Source: an uncultured Pelagibacteraceae bacterium (GTDB lineage Bacteria; Pseudomonadota; Alphaproteobacteria; Pelagibacterales; Pelagibacteraceae). From it: 56,505 nucleotides of DNA. Of the stretch, positions 1 to 10,804 are shown piece after piece (positions within the stretch are counted from its first letter, which is position 1; each line of letters starts with the position of its first letter). The notes beneath the pieces were generated by a model. That model was given only the letters and a program-made list of their open reading frames with translations, did no database searches and was not told the origin of the DNA. Where the stretch lies: the NCBI GenBank assembly GCA_902607115.1, contig CACLIZ010000005.1:1-56505 (forward strand), read 5' to 3'. The position numbers and the translations under genes are program-made.

Positions 1-531
1 GGCATATATCATTTTTTATTTCATAAAATAAAAAATTATAATTTAAATATAGCTGAGATTGGTTGTTATAAAAATGAGGGAATGAAAATGTTTAGAGAAT
101 ATTTTAAAAATTCTAATTTATACGGATATGATATTGGACAAAAATATATTGACTCAGCAAAAAAAGATGATTTAAAAAATACTTTTTACTTTTTGATGGA
201 TGTTAACAGCGATGAAAATATTCAAAACGGTTTGTCCAAATGTCCAGAAAAATTTGATATAATTATAGACGACAGCTCTCATATATTTGATCATCAAATT
301 AAAATAATAAGAAACTCTGTATTTTTTTTAAAAGATGGTGCTTATTTAATAATAGAGGATATTTTCAATAATAGAAAAGAACATAGTGAGAAAAAATATT
401 TTCAAAGTTTATCAAACATTAAAAAATATTTTTCAGAAATATATTTTGTACAAAGTAAACATTTAAATAATTTTTCACCGTTATATGATAATGATAAAAT
501 ATTAGTTCTTGTAAGAAACGACGTGAATTAA
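1..531 (+). CDS. Class I SAM-dependent methyltransferase, 5' end outside window
   Basis: The reading frame is open from base 1, so the gene begins upstream of the window; the ATG at 82 falls in the middle of SAM motif I and is not the start. Motif I reads AEIGCYKNEG, and the next strand ends in YGYDIG, the acidic residue expected to hold the SAM ribose. Further on, FDIIIDDSSH followed by LKDGAYLIIEDI matches the second half of a Rossmann methyltransferase of the cephalosporin-hydroxylase / macrocin-O-methyltransferase type. Such enzymes often methylate sugars in surface polysaccharide or natural-product pathways. The substrate cannot be told here. Its TAA shares four bases with the fabI stop on the other strand. 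Confidence 0.75.
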   Translation, partial: GIYHFLFHKIKNYNLNIAEIGCYKNEGMKMFREYFKNSNLYGYDIGQKYIDSAKKDDLKNTFYFLMDVNSDENIQNGLSKCPEKFDIIIDDSSHIFDHQIKIIRNSVFFLKDGAYLIIEDIFNNRKEHSEKKYFQSLSNIKKYFSEIYFVQSKHLNNFSPLYDNDKILVLVRNDVN

Positions 532-1313
532 GATATGTTTTTTGGATCTGGCATTCCAACTTTATTATATCCAGCATCCACATAATGAATTTCACCAGTT
601 ACTCCACCTGCGAGATCGCTTAATAGGTATAATGCAGAGTTTCCAACGTCATGAATATCAACATTTCTCTTTAAGAAAGAATGATCTTCATTCCATTTAT
701 ATAGAAATTTTGCATCTCCAATAGCTGATGCAGCTAATGTTTTAATTGGCCCAGCACTTATTGCGTTTACTCTAATTTGTTTTGTACCCAAGTCTCTTGC
801 TAAATATTTAACACTAGCTTCTAAAGCAGATTTGCAAACCCCCATGACATTATAATTTGGAATAGCTTTGTTAGACTCGTATGTAAGAGTAATCATACTA
901 CCATTTGGTTTCATTATTTTGGCCGCTTCTCTTGCAACTTCTGTGAATGAAAAACATGATATTAACATACTTCTTAAAAAATTTTCTCTTGTGGTATTTA
1001 GATATTCTCCTGAAAGTTCAGACTTATCCGAAAATGCAATAGCGTGAACAACAAAATCTATTTCACCTAAGCTAGATTTAACGTCTTCAAATAACTTGAT
1101 AACGTCTTCTTTTTTTTCCACATCACAGCTAAATGTAACTTTTGAATTTAACTTTTCAGCTAATGGAACTACTCTTTTCTTTAAAGCATCTCCCAAATAA
1201 GTAAATGAAAGTTCTGCACCTGATTCTGCTAGTTTTTGAGAAATACCCCATGCAATAGATCTTTCATTGGCAACACCCATAATTAATCCTTTTTTGCCTT
1301 TCATTAAGCTCAT
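528..1313 (-). CDS. fabI: Enoyl-ACP reductase (NADH), FabI type
   Basis: Reduces trans-2-enoyl-ACP in the last step of each fatty-acid elongation cycle. The 261-residue protein is of normal FabI length. It has the FabI nucleotide-binding pattern GVANERSIAWG near residues 13-23 and the catalytic Tyr-X6-Lys pair at about Y154 and K161 in IPNYNVMGVCK. A second conserved tyrosine lies in LTYESN, about Y145. It is the third gene of a minus-strand fabA-fabB-fabI operon, three bases after fabB. The same order next to irr is known from rhizobia. FabI is the target of triclosan-type inhibitors; no unusual residue stands out. Confidence 0.95.
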   Translation of the reverse strand: MSLMKGKKGLIMGVANERSIAWGISQKLAESGAELSFTYLGDALKKRVVPLAEKLNSKVTFSCDVEKKEDVIKLFEDVKSSLGEIDFVVHAIAFSDKSELSGEYLNTTRENFLRSMLISCFSFTEVAREAAKIMKPNGSMITLTYESNKAIPNYNVMGVCKSALEASVKYLARDLGTKQIRVNAISAGPIKTLAASAIGDAKFLYKWNEDHSFLKRNVDIHDVGNSALYLLSDLAGGVTGEIHYVDAGYNKVGMPDPKNIS

Positions 1314-1316
1314 AAT

Positions 1317-2528
1317 TTAGACTTTCTCAAAAATTAAAGTTGCGTTAGTTCCCCCAAATCCAAAACTGTTAGACATTACAGCTTTTAACTCAACGTTTTT
1401 CTCAGTTTGAGTTAAAATTGGGAATTTTTTACCATCCTCATCCATAATATTAATATTTGCTGACCCTGTTATAAAATTATTTTTCATCATTATTAAGCTG
1501 TAAATAGCTTCATGCACTGATGCAGCTCCCAAAGGATGACCCGATAAAGATTTTGTAGAACTTATCTTTGGAACTTCACTTCCAAAAGTTTCACCTATAG
1601 CATTCAATTCAGTGATATCTCCTACTGGAGTTGAGGTTCCATGTGTATTTATATAATCAATTTTATTTTTAGATGTTGCAAGTGCCATCTTCATACATCT
1701 AACAGCCCCTTCTCCAGATGGAGCTACCATGTCGTGGCCATCAGAACTTGCACCATATCCAGTTAATTCTGCATATATTTTTGCACCTCTGGCTTTTGCG
1801 TGTTCATATTCTTCAAGCACTAAAACTCCTCCACCTCCAGCTATCACAAAACCATCTCGTGTTTTATCATAAGCTCTTGATGCTGTTTCAGGTGTATCAT
1901 TATATTTGGATGATAATGCAGTCATGGCATCAAACATGGCTGTCATCGCCCAATGTAACTCTTCACTTCCTCCAGCGAAAACAATATCTTGTTTTCCCAT
2001 TTGGATTAGTTCCATAGAATTTCCAATGCAGTGTCCGCTAGTTGCACATGCAGAGCTCATTGTATAATTAGTTCCTTTAATTTTAAAAGGAACAGCAAGT
2101 GTTGCTGATGCTGTACTTGCCATAGTTCTTGGAACAATAAATGGTCCCATTAATTTTGGAGTTTTAGCTCTAGTTTTATCAGCTGCTAAAATTACATTTT
2201 CAATTGAAGGACCTCCTGATCCCATAACAATTCCTGTTTTAAAATTGCTAATATCTTTTTCTTCCAATCCAGAATCTTCAATTGCCTCTTTCATTGCTAT
2301 ATAATTGTAAGCTGACCCTGAACCCATAAATCTAATTGTTTTTCTATCGATATGATCTTCAAGTTTTATATTTGGTTTGCCATGAATATGACTCTTAAGA
2401 TTATGTTCTTTATACTCTTCAGAATAAGAAATTCCTGATTTTGAATTTAGTAGAGACTGATGAACTTCTTCTTGATTGTTTCCTAAACATGAAATAATTC
2501 CTAATCCAGTTACCACAACTCTTCTCAT
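1317..2528 (-). CDS. fabB: 3-oxoacyl-ACP synthase I, FabB
   Basis: Condensing enzyme that extends acyl-ACP with malonyl-ACP and, in FabA/FabB organisms, carries the cis-unsaturated intermediate forward. The 403-residue protein has the KAS Cys-His-His triad: C161 in [11 protein letters not shown]296 in NTHGTSTP and H331 in SLSGHPLGA. The usual C-terminal glycine-rich segment [10 protein letters not shown] is also present. FabB rather than FabF is favoured by direct coupling to fabA: its ATG overlaps the fabA TAA by one base (TAATG at 2526-2530 read on the minus strand). FabF cannot be fully excluded by motif alone. Confidence 0.92.
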   Translation of the reverse strand: MRRVVVTGLGIISCLGNNQEEVHQSLLNSKSGISYSEEYKEHNLKSHIHGKPNIKLEDHIDRKTIRFMGSGSAYNYIAMKEAIEDSGLEEKDISNFKTGIVMGSGGPSIENVILAADKTRAKTPKLMGPFIVPRTMASTASATLAVPFKIKGTNYTMSSACATSGHCIGNSMELIQMGKQDIVFAGGSEELHWAMTAMFDAMTALSSKYNDTPETASRAYDKTRDGFVIAGGGGVLVLEEYEHAKARGAKIYAELTGYGASSDGHDMVAPSGEGAVRCMKMALATSKNKIDYINTHGTSTPVGDITELNAIGETFGSEVPKISSTKSLSGHPLGAASVHEAIYSLIMMKNNFITGSANINIMDEDGKKFPILTQTEKNVELKAVMSNSFGFGGTNATLIFEKV

Positions 2529-3028
2529 TATTTAAATAATCCTACTTTTAAGTTTTCTGCTGAATATATTTTTTTTCCATCCGCTGACAAAATTCCATCA
2601 GCTAGTCCAACAGCAGTTCCTTCTTTAATCAAAACTCTTTTCATATCTATTTCATATGTAGCAATTTTTGCCGATTTTAATACTTCACCAGTAAATTTTA
2701 CAGCATTTACTCCCAAAGCCCTACCTTTTCCTGGTTTTCCTAGCCAACCAAGATAAAAACCAACTAACTGCCACATCGCATCTAAACCTAAACAACCAGG
2801 CATCACTGGATCTTCTTTAAAGTGGCAATTAAAAAACCACAAATCGTCTTTAATATCTAATTCAGCTTTAATTATACCTTTCTTATAAGTTCCGCCATTT
2901 TCACTAATTTCTGTAATTCTGTCAAACATCAACATTGGCGGAAGTGGAAGTTTTGCATTTCCTGACCCAAATAAATCCCCTTCTCCACAATTAATTAGCT
3001 CATCATAAGTGTAGGAATTTTTTTTCAT
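2528..3028 (-). CDS. fabA: 3-hydroxydecanoyl-ACP dehydratase/isomerase, FabA
   Basis: Dehydrates 3-hydroxyacyl-ACP and isomerises trans-2- to cis-3-decenoyl-ACP, the branch point to unsaturated fatty acids. The 166-residue hot-dog protein has the catalytic histidine at H69 in [14 protein letters not shown] and the aspartate at D83 in GLDAMWQ, one residue off E. coli H70 and D84. First gene of fabA-fabB-fabI. It diverges from irr across 69 bases that contain an Irr-type operator (3078-3096), so transcription of the fatty-acid operon may respond to iron or heme. I see no convincing promoter hexamers on the minus strand. Confidence 0.95.
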   Translation of the reverse strand: MKKNSYTYDELINCGEGDLFGSGNAKLPLPPMLMFDRITEISENGGTYKKGIIKAELDIKDDLWFFNCHFKEDPVMPGCLGLDAMWQLVGFYLGWLGKPGKGRALGVNAVKFTGEVLKSAKIATYEIDMKRVLIKEGTAVGLADGILSADGKKIYSAENLKVGLFK

Positions 3029-3062
3029 TAAATTGTAACCTTAATACTTGATTTCATTAAAA

Positions 3063-3068
3063 TATAAT
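3063..3068 (+). promoter_or_regulatory. Candidate -10 element for irr
   Basis: A perfect TATAAT lies 29 bases before the irr ATG. No good -35 hexamer sits 16-18 bases upstream. If it is used, transcription would start near 3075, just ahead of the Irr-type operator at 3078-3096, putting that operator at the very start of the transcript. Confidence 0.35.
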
Positions 3069-3077
3069 ATTACTATA

Positions 3078-3096
3078 GTTTAGAATTATTATAAAG
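3078..3096 (+). promoter_or_regulatory. Irr/ICE-type operator between fabA and irr
   Basis: The 19-base sequence GTTTAGAATTATTATAAAG is an imperfect palindrome. It matches the alphaproteobacterial iron-control element TTTAGAA-N3-TTCTAAA with one mismatch (TTATAAA in the right arm). It ends one base before the irr ATG and lies downstream of the candidate -10 for irr, a position that suits repression of irr. For fabA, transcribed the other way, it lies about 50 bases upstream of the start codon. The reverse complement of the katG-side site (3518-3536) agrees with it at 17 of 19 bases. Confidence 0.65.
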
Positions 3097-3097
3097 T

Positions 3098-3514
3098 ATG
3101 ACAAATTCAGAAGCAATATATATTGAAAAACTTAGAAATTCGGGTCTAAGACCTACAAAACAAAGAATAAGAATTTGCGAAGTATTATTTAATAGAGAAA
3201 AGACTTTTCATTTTTCAATAAATGATCTTATGAAAATAATTCAAACAAAAACTAATGAAAAAATATCTTTAGCAACTGCTTACAATACAGTTCATGCATT
3301 TAAAAAAAAAGGATATCTAAAAGAAATTAATATTGGAAACGAAATATCTTATTTTGATACTAATACGCAGTCGCATCATCATTTTTATGACAATCAAACA
3401 AAAGAATTAGTTGATATTAATTCAGGTGATGTAGAAATTAAAAAAATTCCAACACCTCCTAATGGAAAAAAAATAATAGACGCCGAGATTACTTTTAAAA
3501 TTTCAAAAGAATAA
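3098..3514 (+). CDS. irr: Fur-family transcriptional regulator, Irr-like
   Basis: The 138-residue protein has the Fur-family winged helix (LRPTKQRIRICEVLF, then SLATAYNTVHAFKKKGYLKE as recognition helix and wing). Its dimerisation half contains SHHHFYDN, the histidine cluster typical of Irr and its relatives. In rhizobia Irr acts when iron or heme is scarce and is lost when heme is plentiful. The heme regulatory motif GCPWHD of Bradyrhizobium Irr is not present, as in many Irr proteins. Support for Irr over Fur, Zur or PerR: divergent fabA-fabB-fabI as in rhizobia, and ICE-like palindromes on both sides of the gene. Downstream katG suggests control of peroxide defence. PerR-like function remains possible. 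Confidence 0.8.
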   Translation: MTNSEAIYIEKLRNSGLRPTKQRIRICEVLFNREKTFHFSINDLMKIIQTKTNEKISLATAYNTVHAFKKKGYLKEINIGNEISYFDTNTQSHHHFYDNQTKELVDINSGDVEIKKIPTPPNGKKIIDAEITFKISKE

Positions 3515-3517
3515 CTA

Positions 3518-3536
3518 GTTTATAATCATTCTAAAC
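3518..3536 (+). promoter_or_regulatory. Irr/ICE-type operator upstream of katG
   Basis: The 19-base sequence GTTTATAATCATTCTAAAC is an imperfect palindrome. It matches TTTAGAA-N3-TTCTAAA with one mismatch in the left arm. It begins three bases after the irr stop codon and ends three bases before the katG -35 hexamer. An operator just upstream of -35 is where an activator usually binds, whereas the irr-side copy sits downstream of the -10. The same regulator may therefore act with opposite sign at the two genes; this is inference. Confidence 0.65.
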
Positions 3537-3539
3537 TAC

Positions 3540-3568
3540 TTGACATTCAGTTATAGAGATCTTATATT
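3540..3568 (+). promoter_or_regulatory. Sigma-70 type promoter of katG
   Basis: A perfect -35 TTGACA (3540-3545) is separated by 17 bases from TATATT (3563-3568). Transcription would begin near 3575, giving a short leader with the strong ribosome binding site AAGGAGA at 3581-3587, five bases before the katG ATG. Consensus elements and a Shine-Dalgarno this good are uncommon elsewhere in the window, suggesting high inducible expression. Confidence 0.7.
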
Positions 3569-3576
3569 TTATTTAA

Positions 3577-5796
<2,220 letters not shown>

Positions 5797-5816
5797 TAAT
5801 AAACAAGGAAAAACTT

Positions 5817-6410
5817 ATGGCGGAAGTGAGTTTTGAAGATTTTTACAAAGTACCAGAGCTAAAATTTGATATCTTGAGACTTAGGAGAGATCTAGATAAA
5901 GTTTTAGAGAGAAAAAAATTTAAATCTCCTGGTGTAACTCACTTTGGAGCCATCTCACTTAATAGAGTTCCAAATGACGAAAGTTCAGTAGATGGTAATA
6001 ATGTACGAGGTAAATATTGGACAATTGCCGACGAAACGGGAAAAGAAGTCTCAAGAGATATTGACATAGATGAGTCAAAATATACAGAACTAGTTCCTGA
6101 TTTTGAAGATACTTATTTTAAAGAAGTTTACGAGATATTAAAAAGCAAGTTTAAACTTGGAAGAGTTAGATTATTATTAAAAGAACCTAGATCTACTTTA
6201 AGTTGGCATAAAGACCCAGAACCTAGATTACACATACCAATCGTAACAAATAAGGGGTGTATGATGGTTATAGAAAATGTTGCTAAACATATGCCTGCAG
6301 ATGGCACAGTAACAATCACTAACAATAAGAAATTTCACAACTTTTTTAATGGTGGTGAGCAAGCTAGAGTACATTTAGTTGCTTGTGTTTTAGAAGATCC
6401 TTTTAACTAG
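5817..6410 (+). CDS. Aspartyl/asparaginyl hydroxylase-type 2-oxoglutarate/Fe(II) oxygenase
   Basis: The 197-residue protein has the iron-binding HxD at H131 and D133 in LSWHKDPEPRLHIPI, a likely distal histidine at H174 in FHNFFNGG, and a likely 2-oxoglutarate-binding arginine at R184 in ARVHLVACV. This layout matches the Asp/Asn beta-hydroxylase family, whose members hydroxylate free amino acids, peptides or proteins. The substrate is unknown. It starts 20 bases after katG on the same strand and very likely shares its Irr-linked promoter. An iron-dependent oxygenase beside an iron regulator and a heme peroxidase is suggestive, but I know of no established role for the pair. Its TAG interlocks with the stop of the next gene (CTAG at 6407-6410). 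Confidence 0.75.
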   Translation: MAEVSFEDFYKVPELKFDILRLRRDLDKVLERKKFKSPGVTHFGAISLNRVPNDESSVDGNNVRGKYWTIADETGKEVSRDIDIDESKYTELVPDFEDTYFKEVYEILKSKFKLGRVRLLLKEPRSTLSWHKDPEPRLHIPIVTNKGCMMVIENVAKHMPADGTVTITNNKKFHNFFNGGEQARVHLVACVLEDPFN

Positions 6411-6862
6411 TTAGGTAGTTTTCCCCAAAATTTATCAAACAGTATCCATCCTGAAATATTTTTAATAGATGTTTTACACCAGTTTTTTTTGCATTTATTA
6501 AGTAAAATAAGTTTACCTTTTTCAGCAATTGCAATTGGTTCAGAATATTTTGTTGGTTTAGAAAAAATAAATTGGTTTTTAATTAGAATTACGGATGAAG
6601 ATTTTTTTAATTGTGAAGTATGTATCCATCCACTATTATGTTTATGGTCAATTATTCTTCTGAAATTCTCTTTTTTATCAATTACTTTTATTGGTAAATT
6701 TTTCTTTAAATATATATATTTGATTGGATATTCAAAACTTGGCCCATACCTTACGTTGACTTTACTGTTTTTTAACATAACAAATTCGTCTGCAAAAGTT
6801 AAGTTTAGTGGAAAAATTAATAAAAAATAAATAATAAAAGCAATTATAAATCGCATATACAT
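6407..6862 (-). CDS. Exported SH3-like domain protein
   Basis: The 151-residue protein starts with a hydrophobic signal segment (residues 4-24) ending in LTFA-DEF, so it should be exported to the periplasm. Two bacterial SH3-like repeats follow: residues about 26-85 (VNVRYGPSFEYPIKYIYLKK ... GWIHTSQL) and 90-148 (ending GWILFDKFWG). Such domains commonly bind cell-wall peptides or other ligands, and related proteins are widespread in Alphaproteobacteria; the ligand is unknown. It is the last gene of the ubiE-to-SH3 operon. Its ATG lies inside the end of the ThiF/MoeB-like gene (19-base overlap). A second ATG at residue 3 is an equally plausible start. Confidence 0.7.
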   Translation of the reverse strand: MYMRFIIAFIIYFLLIFPLNLTFADEFVMLKNSKVNVRYGPSFEYPIKYIYLKKNLPIKVIDKKENFRRIIDHKHNSGWIHTSQLKKSSSVILIKNQFIFSKPTKYSEPIAIAEKGKLILLNKCKKNWCKTSIKNISGWILFDKFWGKLPN

Positions 6863-7596
6863 TTTTTAATTTTTTTAAATTTAACAATTCTTTGTTTTAG
6901 ATTTAGAGTATTTAAAATTAATATGGAATTAGTTAAATTATTTTTAGAGCCTATAATTATTTTTATAATTTCATTTGCTTGCAAAGATCCTACGATGTTT
7001 GCCGTTGTTCCAAGAATTCCTTCTTGGTCACAATTTAAAATTTCATCAGAAGGTTTTTCTTGATAAAAACATTTTAAACATGCACTTTTATTATTATTAA
7101 AATTAAATACAAAGATATGACCATCAAATTTACTAATTGCTCCAACAACTAATTTTTTTTTATATTTAATTGATTTTTCATTTAATAAAAACTTTGTTTT
7201 AAAATTATCTGATGCATCAACAATAATCTGATATTTAGAAATTAACTTATTTATATTTTTATTATCAATTCTATTTTTAAAAATATTTACTTTGGTTAAT
7301 GGATTAATTTTTTTTAATTTTTTTTTTAATATATCAACTTTATATTTGTTTAAATCACTTGTATCAAAAAGTGTCTGTCTATTTAGATTTGAAAGAGATA
7401 TCTTATCATAATCAATTATTCCAATTTCACCTACCCCAGCCCTACATAACAAATCAGCAACAGGGCATCCTAATCCTCCCGCTCCAACAATAAACACTTT
7501 AGATGAAGTAATTTTTTTTTGACCTGTTATACCAATATTTTTAAGTACAATTTGTCGAGAATATCTATCTAGATAGATTTTATCTATTTTCATCAT
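6844..7596 (-). CDS. E1-like adenylyltransferase of the ThiF/MoeB/HesA family
   Basis: Activates the C-terminal glycine of a ubiquitin-like sulfur carrier (ThiS or MoaD type) by adenylation. The 250-residue protein has the nucleotide motif VGAGGLGCPVADLLCRAGVG (residues about 37-56), the RQ pair in LNRQTLF, DASDNFKTKF for substrate binding, and LGTTANIVGSLQANEIIK. Zinc is probably held by CLKC and a C-terminal CIC. The latter is CxC, where ThiF and MoeB usually have CxxC. No sulfur carrier gene is nearby, so thiamine and molybdopterin roles cannot be separated. It overlaps dut by four bases and follows it in an operon. Confidence 0.8.
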   Translation of the reverse strand: MMKIDKIYLDRYSRQIVLKNIGITGQKKITSSKVFIVGAGGLGCPVADLLCRAGVGEIGIIDYDKISLSNLNRQTLFDTSDLNKYKVDILKKKLKKINPLTKVNIFKNRIDNKNINKLISKYQIIVDASDNFKTKFLLNEKSIKYKKKLVVGAISKFDGHIFVFNFNNNKSACLKCFYQEKPSDEILNCDQEGILGTTANIVGSLQANEIIKIIIGSKNNLTNSILILNTLNLKQRIVKFKKIKKCICDL

Positions 7597-8030
7597 TTGC
7601 CCGTGGAACCAAAACCACCTTCGCCCCTAATTGTTTCGGGAAGATCTTCTACCTCCTCAAAGCTAGCTTTAATTATAGGCATTAATACCATTTGTGCTAT
7701 TCTATCTTCATTTTTTACAATAAATTCTTCATTTCCAAAATTATAAAGAATTACTTTTATTTCTCCACGATAGTCACTATCAATTGTTCCCGGGGTATTT
7801 AAAACTGAAATATTATTTTTTACAGCTAGTCCGGACCTAGGTCTGATCTGCACTTCTGTGTTGTTAGGAATTGCTATAGATAAACCTGTTGGTATTAATT
7901 CAGATTTTTGAGGCAATATAGATATTGGTTTATTTATAAATGCCATGAGATCCATACCAGAAGATCCATCAGTTTTATAGCTAGGTAATTTAACTTTAGA
8001 ATTTAGTTTTTTAATAAGGATTTTAACCAT
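7593..8030 (-). CDS. dut: dUTP diphosphatase
   Basis: Hydrolyses dUTP to dUMP, which keeps uracil out of DNA and feeds dTMP synthesis. The 145-residue trimeric-type enzyme shows all five motifs in order: GSSGMDLMA, RPRSGLA, TPGTIDSDYRGEI (with the catalytic Asp), RIAQMVL and the C-terminal RGEGGFGSTG. It overlaps coaBC upstream by eight bases and the ThiF/MoeB-like gene downstream by four. The coaBC-dut order is common in Alphaproteobacteria. Confidence 0.96.
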   Translation of the reverse strand: MVKILIKKLNSKVKLPSYKTDGSSGMDLMAFINKPISILPQKSELIPTGLSIAIPNNTEVQIRPRSGLAVKNNISVLNTPGTIDSDYRGEIKVILYNFGNEEFIVKNEDRIAQMVLMPIIKASFEEVEDLPETIRGEGGFGSTGK

Positions 8031-9234
8031 TTGCTTTTAGTTCGTTAGAAATTTTTTCTACTAACTTTTTAGCAATCATTTCTTTGGTGGTAATGGAAAT
8101 ATTTTCAATATTTGGTTTATTTCTTTGAAATATTTTAACTTCGTTATATTCACTATCAAACCCTATCTCTTTGTTTGAAACATCATTGGCAATTATCCAA
8201 TCACAATTTTTTTCAACCAATTTTTTCATTGAATTTTTATCTAGATTACTTGTTTCAGCAGCAAAACCTATAACAAGCTTTGGTCTTAGTTTGTTATGTT
8301 TTGAAGTATAATCAAGAATATCTTTAGTTTTTACTATTTCTATTTTTTCAAATTTTTCTTTTTTAATTTTATCAATATTTATTTGTTTTGCTCTAAAATC
8401 ACTAACTGCTGCTGTAAAAATTGCTACATCAACCGGAAGATTTTCAATTGTTTTTTCATACATTTCATCAGCGCTATTTACATTTAACATTCTTACACCA
8501 TCCGGTGATTTTAAATTTGTTGGTCCAGAAATAAGAGTAGTTTCAAAACCATTTTTTTGAAGCTCTTCTGCTATTGCATAACCTTGTTTTCCCGAAGATC
8601 TATTTGTGATAAATCTAACTGGATCAATATATTCTCTTGTTGGTCCCGCAGTGATTAGTGCTTTAAAATTTTTATTTTCTTCTAATTCTTTAAAGTAACT
8701 ATTGATTATTTTTGAAATTCCTAATGGATCAGAAAATTTTCCTTCTCCATATTCACCACATGCCATTTCTCCGATATCAGGACCAATTACTTTATAGCCA
8801 GCTCCAATAAGTTTTTTTAAATTTGTTTTTGTAATTTTATTTTCCCACATTCTCACGTTCATTGCTGGAGCAAGAAAAATCATTTTATCAGAAGCTAAAG
8901 CAACAGTAGTGGCCAAATCTTCAGCCAATCCATTACTTAATTGAGCTATTTTGTTTGCTGTAGCTGGTGCAAATAAAATTATATCAGCCCATCTAGATAA
9001 AGAAATATGATCCATTTCTGCTTCATTTTTAAAATCAAATAAATCAGTATAAACTTTTTCATTCGAGAGAGAGCTAATAGACAAAGGTGTTATAAACTCC
9101 TTACCACCTTCGGTAAGGATAGTTTTAATTTGACAACTACACTTCTTTAAAATTCTTATTAGTTCTAATGATTTGTAAGCAGCTATACCACCACAGATTA
9201 CTAGCAAGATTTTTTTATTCTGCAAATTTTTCAT
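8023..9234 (-). CDS. coaBC: Phosphopantothenoylcysteine decarboxylase / synthetase, CoaBC
   Basis: Two steps of coenzyme A synthesis in one protein: ligation of cysteine to 4'-phosphopantothenate (CoaB half), then FMN-dependent decarboxylation (CoaC half). The 403-residue sequence has the CoaC motifs GGIAAYK (residues 15-21), the catalytic histidine H76 in MDHISLS, PAMNVRMW and the active-site cysteine C159 in GEMACGEYGEG. The CoaB half begins at about residue 188 with ITAGPTREYIDPVRFITNRS and continues with AAVSDFR. It lies seven bases downstream of ubiB and overlaps dut. Confidence 0.96.
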   Translation of the reverse strand: MKNLQNKKILLVICGGIAAYKSLELIRILKKCSCQIKTILTEGGKEFITPLSISSLSNEKVYTDLFDFKNEAEMDHISLSRWADIILFAPATANKIAQLSNGLAEDLATTVALASDKMIFLAPAMNVRMWENKITKTNLKKLIGAGYKVIGPDIGEMACGEYGEGKFSDPLGISKIINSYFKELEENKNFKALITAGPTREYIDPVRFITNRSSGKQGYAIAEELQKNGFETTLISGPTNLKSPDGVRMLNVNSADEMYEKTIENLPVDVAIFTAAVSDFRAKQINIDKIKKEKFEKIEIVKTKDILDYTSKHNKLRPKLVIGFAAETSNLDKNSMKKLVEKNCDWIIANDVSNKEIGFDSEYNEVKIFQRNKPNIENISITTKEMIAKKLVEKISNELKANG

Positions 9235-9241
9235 TTTGGAA

Positions 9242-10804
9242 TTAAAATACTATGATCGATAAAATTACAAGAAATAATAAACCAATAATACTTTGATTTT
9301 TAAATGAATTAAGTTCCATTTTTTTTTCATTTAATAATGAATAAGTATTTGAACTTTGTGGAATTTGTCCACTAGCCAGATAGGTTAAAGCTTGATTAGC
9401 TTTATCCATAACTTGTGGTAATTCAGGAAACTTTTTTAAAACTTCAGAAGTATTTTTTAAAATACTTCCTATTTCACTTATAGGATCTTTTGTTTTTTTA
9501 AGCCATTTTTCCAATACTGGTTGAGATATTTCCCAAATATTTGCATCTGGATCTAATCTTCTTGCCACTCCTTCAACAACAACCATAGTTTTTTGAAGAA
9601 GTAGTAATTGAGGTTGTGTCTGCATATTAAATTTTTCTGTGATATCGAATAATTGTTTTAACAATTTACCACCAGAAATATTTTTTACCGACTGACCAAA
9701 TATTGGTTCTCCTATAGATCTTAAGGCTTGCGCTAGTTCTTCTATATTTACATTTTGAGGAACAAGACTAGCAGCAATATGAACTTCAGCAACTTTTTTA
9801 TAGTCTCTCTTTATAAAACCGTATAAAATTTCTGCTAAAAATCTTCTATTCATTTTATCAATTCTTCCCATTATTCCAAAATCGATAAAAATTAATTGAC
9901 CTTTGTTATCTACTAGTAAATTTCCTTGATGCATATCTGCATGAAAATATCCATCTCTAACAGCATGTCTTAGAAAGTGTTGAATTATATCTCTGGCCAA
10001 TGATTTAACATTAATGCCAAGGGATTTGATTTTTTCAACCTCTCTAATTGAAATTGCATCAATCCAATCTAATGTTAGAACATTGTCACTTGTAAGCTTC
10101 CAATATATTTTTGGTATTTTTAAACCTACATCGTTAACTGCATTTTCATAAAATTCATTTGCCGCAGCAGCTTCAAACCTCAAATCCATTTCGTGGTTGG
10201 TAATTTCTTTTAACAAAAAAACTACTTCTACAAGTTTTAGTCTTTTTGTTTTCTTTAATAATGTCTCAATCATATACGCTAGCAGCATTAATGCCTCTAT
10301 TTCATCATTGAAAATTTTTTTAATATTTGGTCTTAACACTTTAATTGCAACATCTTTTAAAACACCTTTATCTTTTACTTGTGCTTTGTGAACTTGAGCA
10401 ATAGAAGCAGCAGCAATTGGTTCTGATATATTTATAAAATCTTTATAATTTTCAACTCCGACACCGTCTCTTATTTCATTTAAAGCAATTTCCTTCGGAA
10501 ATGCTGGAACTTTATCTTGAAGAGTTTGTAATTGATCAGATAATTTTTCACTAATTATGTCTGGTCTAGTTGCTAAAAATTGGCCCAGTTTAATAAAAGT
10601 GATCCCCATAGATTCTATTGACCTACAGAGTCTTTCATCTTCGCTATAATTTTGGTTGAAATTTTTTTTACCAAATAAACCCAACAAATTAAAAAAAATT
10701 TTAATTAAAATAGGAATTTTGTAAATTTTTGAAATAATATCCAGAGCGTCCGATAGAGCTAGTTTTCTTCCAATTTTAAATAATGTTATTAATTTTTTTA
10801 TCAT
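9242..10804 (-). CDS. ubiB: UbiB/ABC1-ADCK family atypical kinase for ubiquinone synthesis
   Basis: Membrane-associated atypical kinase/ATPase needed for ubiquinone synthesis. I take the start at 10804 (MIKKLITLFKIG), where ATG overlaps the ubiE TAA by one base (TAATG); an in-frame ATG at 10816 would add four residues inside ubiE. Family marks are FIKLGQFLATRPD (KxGQ motif), the alanine-rich loop PIAAASIAQVHKAQV, HADMHQGNLLV and FIDFGIMG (DFG-like metal site). A hydrophobic C-terminal segment (IIGLLFLVILSIIVF) should anchor it in the inner membrane. It sits between ubiE and coaBC as in many Alphaproteobacteria. Confidence 0.95.
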   Translation of the reverse strand: MIKKLITLFKIGRKLALSDALDIISKIYKIPILIKIFFNLLGLFGKKNFNQNYSEDERLCRSIESMGITFIKLGQFLATRPDIISEKLSDQLQTLQDKVPAFPKEIALNEIRDGVGVENYKDFINISEPIAAASIAQVHKAQVKDKGVLKDVAIKVLRPNIKKIFNDEIEALMLLAYMIETLLKKTKRLKLVEVVFLLKEITNHEMDLRFEAAAANEFYENAVNDVGLKIPKIYWKLTSDNVLTLDWIDAISIREVEKIKSLGINVKSLARDIIQHFLRHAVRDGYFHADMHQGNLLVDNKGQLIFIDFGIMGRIDKMNRRFLAEILYGFIKRDYKKVAEVHIAASLVPQNVNIEELAQALRSIGEPIFGQSVKNISGGKLLKQLFDITEKFNMQTQPQLLLLQKTMVVVEGVARRLDPDANIWEISQPVLEKWLKKTKDPISEIGSILKNTSEVLKKFPELPQVMDKANQALTYLASGQIPQSSNTYSLLNEKKMELNSFKNQSIIGLLFLVILSIIVF

